Shown here: positions 23,644 to 31,953 of the stretch, one piece after another
Position numbering within the stretch: the first letter of the stretch is position 1
How the letters are laid out: the number at the start of each line of letters is the position of its first letter
From: Methanococcoides sp052057775
GTDB taxonomy: Archaea; Halobacteriota; Methanosarcinia; Methanosarcinales; Methanosarcinaceae
NCBI RefSeq assembly: GCF_052057775.1
Contig: NZ_CP195121.1
Location: 806,001 to 870,000 of the forward strand
Length of the DNA: 64,000 nucleotides
Reading direction: 5' to 3'
The notes under the pieces: model-generated
Told to the model about the DNA's origin: nothing
Database searches by the model: none
The model's input: only the letters and a program-made list of their open reading frames with translations
Position numbers and translations under genes: made by a program

Positions 23644-25449
23644 TCAATTTTGATCGTTCTTGAAATGTTCGATGATCTTTTCTGCAAGTCCTTTGCTGAT
23701 ACCTTCTACTTCCACAAGGTCTTCCACGGAGGCACGCCTTATCTTATCGATGGACCCAAAGTGGTTCAGCAAAGCCTTCTTTCTGGACGAGCCGATACCG
23801 GGGATCGAATCAAGTTCGGAATGTGACAACCTTGCAGTTCTTCTTCTGCGATGCGACGAAACTGCAAAGCGGTGGGACTCATCCCTTACCTGCATGAGCA
23901 TTTTCAGCGCATCGGAGGTATGCGGCAGTATCACAACCTCTTCATGATCTTCCTTTGGAACGATGATGTGTTCGAACCGTTTTGCCAGTCCTACCAGTGG
24001 GATGTCAAGTCCAAGTTCTTTCAGCGATCCCATTGCCGCCCCCACCTGTCCGGGTCCTCCATCGATGAGTATCAGGTCAGGCAGTTTGTTATTCTCACTT
24101 TTCTGCTTCCTGTACCGGCGTCCGACCACTTCTGCCATCATGGCAAAGTCATCTATCCCCTTTACTGTCCTTATGTTGAAGTGGCGGTACTGGTCCTTTG
24201 CAGGCATTCCGTTTTTGAAGACCACAAGAGACCCGACGGCATCAGTGCCTGATATGTTGGATATGTCAAAACCCTCGATATGCACTGGCAGGGTCGGCAG
24301 GGAGAGCTCATCACGAAGGTGCAGCAGTGCCTGCAGCGCAGCATCCTGGTCACTTTTCTTGATGTGTGACTGCTCCATTGTCATGACCGCATTCCTTGCA
24401 GCCATTTCAAGGAGCTTCTTCTTGTCGCCCCTTGAAGGCACCTGTATGCGGACGTTGCGTGATGCTTTTTCGGACAACCATTTTGTGATAAGCTCCTCAT
24501 CGGGTACCTGATGTTGCACAAGGATTTCAGGAGGCACCGGTGCATCCTGGTAATACTGTTTGATGAACTCCGCAACGACCCGGGATATGTCTCCGGCTGC
24601 ATCTCCCCATGAAAGTGAGAAATCGGCCTTACCCACCATATTGCCGTCGCGGATGTAGAATACCTGCACAAAGATGGTCTCCTCATCGGCTGCAGTTGCT
24701 ATAAGGTCGCTGTCATTGTTCCCGGCTGTTGCGGTCTGCTGCTCGGACAGGCTTTTCAGGGCTGCGATCTGATCACGGACTGCAGCAGCGGCCTCGAACT
24801 CCTGTTCCTTTGCATGAGCCTGCATCTTTTCGGTAAGTGATCTGAGAATTTCCGATGTATCGCCTTTAAGGAATTTCACCGCTTCCATGACGTTCCTGCG
24901 ATATTCATCTTCGGAAATGGATCCGTTGCAGGGTGCGTAGCAGCGGTCGATATGATAATTGAGACACGGCCGATGTCGCTTTCCATCGATCTTGCGATTG
25001 CATCTTTTTAATCTGAATACCTGTGATATCATGTCAAGTGTACGTCGAACCGGCTTGACATTGGTATATGGGCCGAAATACAGTGCTCCGTCCATGAGCC
25101 TTTTGCGGGTGATGAAGATACGTGGGTACTTCTTGTTGACTGTGACCTTCACGTAAGGGTATCTTTTGTCGTCCTTCAGGTCGATGTTGTAGTGAGGCCT
25201 GTTCTTCTTTACAAGATTTGCTTCAAGTATCAGTGCAGCGACTTCAGATTCGGTGACAATGTAATCGATATCCCTGATCTTCCGGACCATTGCCCTGGTC
25301 TTTGAGGAATGGTGCTTTCCGGACTGGAAGTACTGGCTGACCCTCTTCTTAAGGGATTTTGCCTTCCCGATGTAGATAATGTTGTCGGAGTCGTCCTTCA
25401 TCAGGTAGACTCCCGGCAGGTCAGGGATATTTGAGATGTCCGGTATCAT
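23644..25449 (-). CDS. uvrC: Excinuclease ABC subunit C
   Basis: A 601-residue UvrC. GIY-YIG nuclease domain at residues 8-95 (LPGVYLMKDDSDNIIYIGKA), four cysteines in CNRKIDGKRHRPCLNYHIDRCYAPC around 148-173, UVR coiled-coil motif around 200-235, RNase H-like 5' incision domain starting FDISNISGTDAVGSLVVF near residue 390, and a C-terminal helix-hairpin-helix pair (SIPGIGSSRKKALLNHFGS). It makes both incisions in nucleotide excision repair. UvrA and UvrB are not in the window. Presence of bacterial-type UvrABC is common in mesophilic methanogens and reflects old transfer from bacteria. Confidence 0.96.
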   Translation of the reverse strand: MIPDISNIPDLPGVYLMKDDSDNIIYIGKAKSLKKRVSQYFQSGKHHSSKTRAMVRKIRDIDYIVTESEVAALILEANLVKKNRPHYNIDLKDDKRYPYVKVTVNKKYPRIFITRKRLMDGALYFGPYTNVKPVRRTLDMISQVFRLKRCNRKIDGKRHRPCLNYHIDRCYAPCNGSISEDEYRRNVMEAVKFLKGDTSEILRSLTEKMQAHAKEQEFEAAAAVRDQIAALKSLSEQQTATAGNNDSDLIATAADEETIFVQVFYIRDGNMVGKADFSLSWGDAAGDISRVVAEFIKQYYQDAPVPPEILVQHQVPDEELITKWLSEKASRNVRIQVPSRGDKKKLLEMAARNAVMTMEQSHIKKSDQDAALQALLHLRDELSLPTLPVHIEGFDISNISGTDAVGSLVVFKNGMPAKDQYRHFNIRTVKGIDDFAMMAEVVGRRYRKQKSENNKLPDLILIDGGPGQVGAAMGSLKELGLDIPLVGLAKRFEHIIVPKEDHEEVVILPHTSDALKMLMQVRDESHRFAVSSHRRRRTARLSHSELDSIPGIGSSRKKALLNHFGSIDKIRRASVEDLVEVEGISKGLAEKIIEHFKNDQN

Positions 25450-25496
25450 TATATTCTGTCATCCTCTGTTGCCCCGGGAAAAAGTTCCGTAAGGTC

Positions 25497-26258
25497 TCAT
25501 TTTCCAAGGGCTTTCTCGAATGTCTTTTCGATGAACCGGGGATATGTTTTATTGATAATGGTCTCCAGATTGACGATATCCTCCCGGTTGTACTCAAGAA
25601 GAAGGTCCAGTGCATCCTCACTTCCACGCTCGTACTCATGCCAGAGCCTGACCGCATCGAAGCCGGTGATGTCAACCGTATCATCGGTTCGCTGAATTCC
25701 CAGCTTCTTTTCGATGGCCTTTAATCCTCCTGAAAGGCCGATACGTCGAAGGGGATACATGAGGTCCACATGGAGCTGATTGAAATTGATCTCCGGAAAC
25801 TCGTGCTGGATGAACGGCAGGTCAAAGCGTGCTCCGTTGAAAGAGACCAGCAGTTCATATTTTTGCAGTTTTTCAACGATGTCATCAAGGTCTATGCCTT
25901 TTACATAAGTTCTTGCATCCTTTCCATCATAGATCCCGACAACGGTGATGCAGGAACTGCTGGCAGAAAGGCCGGTGGTCTCAATATCCACATAAGCGAC
26001 GGAATCAGAGAAATGTTCGAAGGCTCTCCAGTGTTCTGCTCCCGGAAGACAGTTGGCGAAGTATTCAAAATCCTTTTCTGCAAGGCGTTCTTTGGATTCA
26101 ATGATCCCATTTTCGATCCTTTCTTTCCTTGTCGCGGGTATTGAAACGGAGTCCTGGTTCTCCAGGTATTCGTCCCACTGGCAGTATCCGCTCTCCCATA
26201 TGCGTTTTTCAATGGTTTTTCCAATTCCGGGAATATGTGTATAGGTGCTTGTAAGCAT
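25497..26258 (-). CDS. RNase H-like 3'-5' exonuclease domain protein (YprB-like)
   Basis: A 253-residue protein with an N-terminal helix-hairpin-helix-like stretch (HIPGIGKTIEKRIWE) and a DEDD-type RNase H-fold exonuclease domain: YVDIETTGLS near residue 92, VSFNGARFDLPF near residue 140, LLEYNREDIVNL near residue 228. The acidic residues needed for two-metal catalysis are in place. It lies 47 bases upstream of uvrC on the same strand, suggesting a DNA-repair or RNA/DNA-processing role. Confidence 0.8.
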   Translation of the reverse strand: MLTSTYTHIPGIGKTIEKRIWESGYCQWDEYLENQDSVSIPATRKERIENGIIESKERLAEKDFEYFANCLPGAEHWRAFEHFSDSVAYVDIETTGLSASSSCITVVGIYDGKDARTYVKGIDLDDIVEKLQKYELLVSFNGARFDLPFIQHEFPEINFNQLHVDLMYPLRRIGLSGGLKAIEKKLGIQRTDDTVDITGFDAVRLWHEYERGSEDALDLLLEYNREDIVNLETIINKTYPRFIEKTFEKALGK

Positions 26259-26435
26259 GTTCTTTGCCCCTTCGAACCTTTCAGTTACGATCCTATTTAA
26301 TTATGATGAGCTGGACATTTCTTTGTTAATGCCCGGCCTTTAGAAGGATTTAAGGCATAAGATACGTATTTTATATATATCATCAACATGTAAATCATAT
26401 TTACAATTTCAATCGATCATACAATAGGGGCTATC

Positions 26436-26708
26436 ATGCGCGCAGATATAACATCACTTTTTGGGTTAAATGTGTATACGAATCAGGGTACGTATGTAGG
26501 AAAAGTGAACGATCTCGTTTTCGATGTGGATGAGAGGGTCGTTTCCGGCCTTGCTCTTTCAGACATCAACCGTGACATCTTCGATGTTACAACAAGAGGG
26601 GTCATTCTTCCATACAGGTGGGTTGTGACCACAGGGGACATCGTCCTCATACGCGACATCGTCAAAAGGTTCAAGAAACCTGTGAAAGAGGAAGAAAAGG
26701 AAGACTGA
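26436..26708 (+). CDS. PRC-barrel domain protein
   Basis: A 90-residue protein made of a single PRC-barrel domain: ADITSLFGLNVYTNQGTYVGKV at the start (cited up to 20 residues at a time) and VNDLVFDVDERVVSGLALSD following, with VILPYRWVVTTGDIVLIRD near residue 60. Small PRC-barrel proteins are abundant in archaea and have been linked to cell division (CdpB-type) and RNA metabolism. The role of this one is not fixed. TATA element near 26368 and a short leader. It is followed 7 bases later by thg1. Confidence 0.8.
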   Translation: MRADITSLFGLNVYTNQGTYVGKVNDLVFDVDERVVSGLALSDINRDIFDVTTRGVILPYRWVVTTGDIVLIRDIVKRFKKPVKEEEKED

Positions 26709-26715
26709 AACTCTC

Positions 26716-27447
26716 ATGAAACAGCGGGAGATCTATTCAGATCTGCGCTGCCTCGCTCCTGTTATCATACGTGTTGATGGCAGGACGTTCAAACATACGC
26801 TTTCAAGGCTTGGTTGTGAAAAGCCATATGATGAAAAGTTCGCGACTGCCATGGCGGATTCCCTGGAACTTTTCTTCAAAAGGAGCGGGATGAGTGCAGC
26901 GCTGGCATATACTTTTTCTGACGAGGCAAGCATTCTTTTTTTGGACCTGCCCTTTGATGGCAGGGTCGAGAAGCTTGATTCAGTGGTCGCCAGTTACCTT
27001 AGCAGCGCTTTTACAATACAGATGGGTCTTGATGAGCCCGTTTCCTTTGATGCAAGGATCATCCCGATCGAGAAAGCCCATGTTACTGAGTACCTGATCT
27101 GGCGACAGAACGAGTCCTGGCGAAATTGTGTTAGTTCCTATGGCTATTACACACTTCTTTCCGAAGGTATGGGTGAGAAGGAGGCTGCAGCTGAGCTCAG
27201 GGGTAAGAAAGCCGCAGACATTCATGAGATGCTGTTCAATCGCGGCATAAACCTCGATAAGGTCCCGACCTGGCAGAAAAGAGGTGTTGTGATACATAAA
27301 AAAGAGTATCATAAGACTGGCTTTGACCCGGTGAAGAACGAAAAGACCCTCGGTAAGCGGAGTAAAGTTGTCCAGGACTGGGATATTCCCATGTTCTCTT
27401 CCGAAGAAGGGGCAGATTTTTTGAAAAAATATATTCAGGACCAGTGA
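26716..27447 (+). CDS. thg1: tRNA(His) guanylyltransferase (Thg1-like)
   Basis: A 243-residue Thg1/TLP polymerase, which adds nucleotides in the 3'-5' direction, either G-1 on tRNA(His) or repair of 5'-truncated tRNAs. Motifs: IIRVDGRTFKHTLSRLGCEKPYDEKFA near residue 18 with the first metal Asp, YTFSDEASILFL near residue 69 with the second carboxylate pair, and ISWRNCVSSYGYYTLL-like sequence near 133. Full length and open; unlike the Methanosarcina acetivorans gene, recalled to contain an in-frame amber (pyrrolysine) codon, none interrupts this one. Confidence 0.9.
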   Translation: MKQREIYSDLRCLAPVIIRVDGRTFKHTLSRLGCEKPYDEKFATAMADSLELFFKRSGMSAALAYTFSDEASILFLDLPFDGRVEKLDSVVASYLSSAFTIQMGLDEPVSFDARIIPIEKAHVTEYLIWRQNESWRNCVSSYGYYTLLSEGMGEKEAAAELRGKKAADIHEMLFNRGINLDKVPTWQKRGVVIHKKEYHKTGFDPVKNEKTLGKRSKVVQDWDIPMFSSEEGADFLKKYIQDQ

Positions 27448-27656
27448 TCTGTAAGGTTGAATATTACTGTATTTGATCTATCTTTCTATATCATCTGATA
27501 ATTATCATTTTTATAGTGTTTGGTTTGGTCGCAGGCTTAATTTCTTCCGTGTTAGTCACTGGCGTACCGTAACCTATATGGTCATGACCTGAGTTTAAGG
27601 TCTCATTATTTTGTAGTGATCCGTTTAAGATCCACTATGATGTTGAAGGTGAATTC

Positions 27657-28610
27657 ATGGAAAAGATCGACCTTATAAAAAGAAATGTACAGGAGATTGT
27701 CACGGAAGAGGAGCTTACAAAATTGCTGGAGTCAAAGGAACATCCTTCAGCATATACAGGCTACGAACCCAGTGGTAAGATCCACATGGGTCATGTTCTT
27801 ACTGTGAACAAGCTACTGGACCTTCAGAATTCAGGATTTGAGATCACTGTTCTTCTTGCGGATGTTCATGCCTACATGAACCAGAAAGGTACCATGGAAG
27901 AGGTTCGCAAGATCGCTGATTACAACAAGGAATGTTTCCTTGCACTGGGGCTTGACCCGGAAAAGACCAATTTCGTATATGGTTCTGATTTCCAGCTTTC
28001 CCCTGAATACATGCTTAATGTGCTTAAGCTCACCCAGTCCACTTCACTGAACAGGGCAAAGAGAAGCATGGATGAGGTGGGAAGGAAGATGGAGGACCCA
28101 AAGGTCTCCCAGATGGTCTACCCTATCATGCAGGCAATTGATATTGCCCTTCTTGGAGTTGACGTTGCCGTGGGCGGCATCGACCAGAGGAAGATCCACA
28201 TGCTTGCAAGGGAAGGTCTTCCCGGACTTGGTTTCAAGGCCCCCCTGTGTATCCACACTCCTATCCTTCTTGGCCTTGATGGTACCAAGATGTCATCATC
28301 CAGCGAGAACTACATTTCAGTGGATGATGATGCAGCATCTGTAACCAAGAAGCTTAAGAAAGCATTCTGCCCCGCAGGTGTTGTTGAGGATAACCCTGTA
28401 ATGGCACTCTTCAAATACCACATAATGCCACGCTACGATGAGATCGTCTTCGAAAGACCTGAGAAATTTGGTGGCGACCTTGTGTGCAAGAGCTATGAAG
28501 AGCTTGAGACCGTGTTCATTGAAGGTACCCTTCATCCAATGGACCTGAAGGCCGGTGCAGCCAGGTACATCAATGAGATACTTGACCCTGTAAGGGCAGT
28601 TCTTGGATGA
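27657..28610 (+). CDS. tyrS: Tyrosyl-tRNA synthetase
   Basis: A 317-residue archaeal-type class I TyrRS. HIGH-like motif GKIHMGHVLT near residue 41, tyrosine-binding region SPEYMLNVLKLTQ, YPIMQAIDIALLGVDVAVGG near residue 155, and KMSKS motif GTKMSSSSEN near residue 210. It charges tRNA(Tyr). Archaeal length, lacking the bacterial C-terminal S4 domain. AAGGTGA lies 5 bases before the ATG. The 209 bases upstream hold a BRE/TATA-like GTAACCTATATGG near 27570 and a palindrome GGTCATGACC just after it. Confidence 0.96.
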   Translation: MEKIDLIKRNVQEIVTEEELTKLLESKEHPSAYTGYEPSGKIHMGHVLTVNKLLDLQNSGFEITVLLADVHAYMNQKGTMEEVRKIADYNKECFLALGLDPEKTNFVYGSDFQLSPEYMLNVLKLTQSTSLNRAKRSMDEVGRKMEDPKVSQMVYPIMQAIDIALLGVDVAVGGIDQRKIHMLAREGLPGLGFKAPLCIHTPILLGLDGTKMSSSSENYISVDDDAASVTKKLKKAFCPAGVVEDNPVMALFKYHIMPRYDEIVFERPEKFGGDLVCKSYEELETVFIEGTLHPMDLKAGAARYINEILDPVRAVLG

Positions 28611-28619
28611 CCTTATATT

Positions 28620-28640
28620 GGCAGCATATCCTTTGCTGCC
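28620..28640 (+). terminator. Hairpin after tyrS
   Basis: GGCAGCA-tatcctt-TGCTGCC, a perfect 7-bp stem with a 7-nt loop, 10 bases after the tyrS stop. No strong U-run follows, so it may be a weak terminator or an mRNA 3' stabiliser. Confidence 0.5.
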
Positions 28641-28709
28641 TACGTAACCTATTTATCGTTTGCACCATAAGAATTAATTCAATAAGAATTAGTCGAATTG
28701 GGGAGCCGC

Positions 28710-29846
28710 ATGAAATATACATTTCAAGATTCTAATGAATTACCTGTCCAGAGGGATGTTATACAGGACCTTCAGGATTTTGTTTACATATCCAGCAAAG
28801 TTCTTCCAATTGAGAATGCTTCCATTGAGAAGAACGATGACCTGATCAGCAGGCGCACGTCCCTGGAGACCGGTTCCGAGGAACTGGGTTCCGTAAACAG
28901 CAGGCTTCTGGAGTTCATTGATACTGCTGCCCGGGAGTTTGAAGTAAAAGAGCTTCTCGATTACAGGAATTCCATTCTTGATGCATGCGAAGCTTCTTTC
29001 AATAAGAGTTCGAGTGCCATGATTTCAGAGATCGAGAGCATTAACAAAAGCATAGATTCCGGGCTGGATGATGTGGAAAGACAGATACTTTCCATACTTG
29101 ATCCCTTCTTTGAAGGCGGTGTTTATGGTACATCTGAAAAGTACTTTGCTTCCATGGACAGGAACATTCTGCGTGGTAAGCTTACCTCGACAGTTGCCGG
29201 AATGGAATATGAGTCCGAACTTACTTTTACCGATAGTTCTTCTACTATAAGGGGATTCTTCGGAACTCTCTTTTTACCTACCTGGACAAGGTCCGGTATC
29301 ATATACAAGGAAGATAAAGTGAAACTGGAAGATGTGTCCGATTTCCGTCTTTCGACACTGGATTTCGATGATCATAACATCAGTGCAATGTTCATCAACA
29401 AGAAAGCTACCAAGCGGTTCAAGGTCGATATGAGCGGAGATTCCCTTGTGATCTATTATGATGGCAATGAGGTCACAGCAGATCCTGCGCTCATGAACTC
29501 TGTTAAAGAAGAACACGTAGTTGAAATGCTTGATGCTCTTAAAGACTACATCCGTTCTCATGTGAAGAGGAAGACCCTCGTCAAGCTCATGCTTGATGGT
29601 GAGGATGCCATTCGCAACAACCAGACGTTCGATTGCCTGAAGCTGATCGCCGAGCAGTTCACGGACATCATCAATGAATGCATCGAAAGAGGTTATGTTG
29701 ACGGCGAGATCACAATAAAGATCGAGCAGAATGACGGGACTCGCACCGAGAAATATGTTAGCAAGTCTGAACTTTTCGATGAGCTTTCAGAGTTCGGAAG
29801 TGAAGGTCTTGAGCTTGCAGGTCTTCTTGGTGTGGATAACATCTGA
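28710..29846 (+). CDS. Uncharacterised protein, coiled-coil N-terminal half
   Basis: A 378-residue soluble protein that I do not recognise by family. Residues 1-140 look alpha-helical and coiled (KNDDLISRRTSLETGSEE, SAMISEIESINKSIDSGLDD); a middle beta-rich part (about 150-270) contains IRGFFGTLFLPTWTRSGIIYK, reported here in part; the C-terminal third is helical (EMLDALKDYIRSHVKR). No membrane spans, cysteines or nucleotide motifs. The ATG at 28710 is preferred over a TTG 4 codons earlier because GGGGAG lies just ahead. Two direct repeats ATAAGAATTA (28668 and 28682) lie in the promoter region and could be a regulator site. Confidence 0.75.
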   Translation: MKYTFQDSNELPVQRDVIQDLQDFVYISSKVLPIENASIEKNDDLISRRTSLETGSEELGSVNSRLLEFIDTAAREFEVKELLDYRNSILDACEASFNKSSSAMISEIESINKSIDSGLDDVERQILSILDPFFEGGVYGTSEKYFASMDRNILRGKLTSTVAGMEYESELTFTDSSSTIRGFFGTLFLPTWTRSGIIYKEDKVKLEDVSDFRLSTLDFDDHNISAMFINKKATKRFKVDMSGDSLVIYYDGNEVTADPALMNSVKEEHVVEMLDALKDYIRSHVKRKTLVKLMLDGEDAIRNNQTFDCLKLIAEQFTDIINECIERGYVDGEITIKIEQNDGTRTEKYVSKSELFDELSEFGSEGLELAGLLGVDNI

Positions 29847-29934
29847 TCATATCATTCTCATTCGGTCATATTCATGATATGGCCTCTTAATTTATCTTAT
29901 ATACTATCCTGATATTGCCTGGAGGACTGGCTAA

Positions 29935-31935
29935 ATGGAATCATCAATAATATATAGCCTTGACGTAATTTTCGGTTTGTCCATAGGCATACTTTATCTC
30001 TGTCATCGTCTTCGTATACCAATTGTAGTGGGATTCCTTTTTACGGGTATGTTGCTGGGACCTCATGGTTATGGTCTTATAGACGCGATAGAGGAAGTTG
30101 AGGTCCTTGCTGAGATCGGTATCGTATTGCTACTTTTTACGATAGGTGTCGAGCTTTCCTTAAAGGACCTCTGGAGCATAAAACGTGCTGTCATTATAGG
30201 TGGTTCGATCCAGGTACTGCTTACCATTGTGGTCGTATATCTCATTTCTTCATTTATGGGGTACGGTTATGGTGAATCGGTATTCATTGGTTTCCTTTTC
30301 TCTCTTAGCAGTACCGCTATCGTTCTAAAACTTCTGCAGAACAGGGGAGAATTGCATGCTCCTCATGGGCGTCTTTCTCTCGCGATCCTTCTCTTCCAGG
30401 ATGTCATAGTTGTCCCTATGATACTGATCACGCCATTCCTGGCAGGTGTTAGTGGCAACGGTGAACCTGCCCTTATTCCTATAATCGCAAAAGGAATGGG
30501 TCTGGTCATTCTGGTAATAGCAAGTGCAAAATGGATAGTTCCAAATGTTCTCTATCAGATCACAAAGACCCGCGATTCAGAACTTTTCTTCCTGTGCATC
30601 ATCGTTGTCTGCCTTTCTGTGGCATGGCTTACATTCAGTATGGGATTATCCCTTGCACTGGGTGCTTTCCTTGCAGGACTTATCATTTCTGAGTCTGAGT
30701 ACAGCCATCAGGCAATGAGCAATTTGATACCATTCCGTGATATCTTCATGAGCTTCTTCTTTATCTCAATAGGTATGCTGCTCGATATCGATCATTTCTT
30801 TGTCAATCCTGTGCTGTTCATAATGGTGGCCATCGGTGTTCTGTTGCTAAAATCAGTTATCGCGGGTCTTGCCTCTTATCTACTTGGCTTCCCGCTGCGT
30901 ACAGCGATCCTTGGAGGTCTCGCACTGGCACAGGTCGGGGAGTTCTCCTTCGTTCTTTCCACTTTCGGTCTGGAATTCGGTATCCTTGGACAGGACGTAT
31001 ACCAGTTGTTCCTTGTGGTCTCCATCCTTACAATGGCAGTGACCTCATCTGTAATGTCACTCTCACCAAGGATCGCTGACCATGTTGTGAACCTCCCCCT
31101 GCCTCCAAAGCTCAAATGCGGATTCCATCCCAGAGCGATGGAGTCGATCCTTAACAAAAAAACACATCTGGAGGATCACCTCATAATTGCAGGTTTTGGT
31201 TTCAATGGTCATACAGTTGCGAAAGCGGCAACTGTTGCCGGCATACCATATATTATCCTTGATACTAATCCTGAAACTGTAAGAAAGGAACAGCTAAAGG
31301 GAGAAAAGGTCTATTATGGCGATTCTTCCCAGAAAGGTGTACTGGAACATGCGGATATAAAGAACGCAAGGGTACTGGTGGTATGCATATCAGATCCGGC
31401 AGGAACCAGGAGGACAGTTGCACTTTCACGAAAGCTGAATCCCAATCTTCATATCATTGCCCGTACACAGTATCTGCAGGAAATGGAACCTCTGTATGAA
31501 CTGGGTGCAAATGAGGTCATCCCCGAGGAATTCGAGACATCGATCGAAATATTCGTAAGACTGATGAAGAGATATCTTGTTCCAAAGGACGAGATAGAGA
31601 GGCTCGTTTCAGAGATACGTCAGGACGGTTACGAGATGTTCAGGACACTTTCAGGTTCAATGAACATCTATGACATGGATGTTGATATTCCTGATATGAA
31701 CATTACGAATGTAAGGGTAAGGTCATCTTCTTTCGTAGTTGGAAAGACACTTGCCCAGCTTGAGCTCAGGAAGAAATATGGTGTTACCATACTTGCTATT
31801 CGCAGGAACTCAGAGGTCATTTCAAATCCTGATGCAGACATTTATCTCACTGCACATGACGTGGTCGTGCTGATGGGTACGCCGGAAATGATCTCAAAGG
31901 TCGATCCGCTTTTTGCAGGCGGGAGCGTTGAATAA
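29935..31935 (+). CDS. CPA2 family cation/proton antiporter with TrkA domains (Kef-type)
   Basis: A 666-residue membrane transporter. Residues 1-390 form the Na+/H+ exchanger domain with about 12-13 helices (VVGFLFTGMLLGPHGYGL; LFSLSSTAIVLKLLQNRGE). Residues about 415-535 are a TrkA-N Rossmann domain (IIAGFGFNGHTVAKAATVAG), and about 575-660 a TrkA-C domain. Kef-type proteins exchange K+ or Na+ for protons and are gated by nucleotide or ligand binding to the cytoplasmic domain. TGGAGG lies 10 bases before the ATG. Monocistronic as far as can be seen, 18 bases before the marker 16 gene. Confidence 0.9.
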   Translation: MESSIIYSLDVIFGLSIGILYLCHRLRIPIVVGFLFTGMLLGPHGYGLIDAIEEVEVLAEIGIVLLLFTIGVELSLKDLWSIKRAVIIGGSIQVLLTIVVVYLISSFMGYGYGESVFIGFLFSLSSTAIVLKLLQNRGELHAPHGRLSLAILLFQDVIVVPMILITPFLAGVSGNGEPALIPIIAKGMGLVILVIASAKWIVPNVLYQITKTRDSELFFLCIIVVCLSVAWLTFSMGLSLALGAFLAGLIISESEYSHQAMSNLIPFRDIFMSFFFISIGMLLDIDHFFVNPVLFIMVAIGVLLLKSVIAGLASYLLGFPLRTAILGGLALAQVGEFSFVLSTFGLEFGILGQDVYQLFLVVSILTMAVTSSVMSLSPRIADHVVNLPLPPKLKCGFHPRAMESILNKKTHLEDHLIIAGFGFNGHTVAKAATVAGIPYIILDTNPETVRKEQLKGEKVYYGDSSQKGVLEHADIKNARVLVVCISDPAGTRRTVALSRKLNPNLHIIARTQYLQEMEPLYELGANEVIPEEFETSIEIFVRLMKRYLVPKDEIERLVSEIRQDGYEMFRTLSGSMNIYDMDVDIPDMNITNVRVRSSSFVVGKTLAQLELRKKYGVTILAIRRNSEVISNPDADIYLTAHDVVVLMGTPEMISKVDPLFAGGSVE

Positions 31936-31953
31936 GGTAGATGGAGTGTTTAT

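Noticed and set aside
26716..27447. Possible pyrrolysine (in-frame TAG) in thg1, as recalled for Methanosarcina acetivorans
   Set aside because: The frame is fully open to a TGA and no internal amber codon is present.
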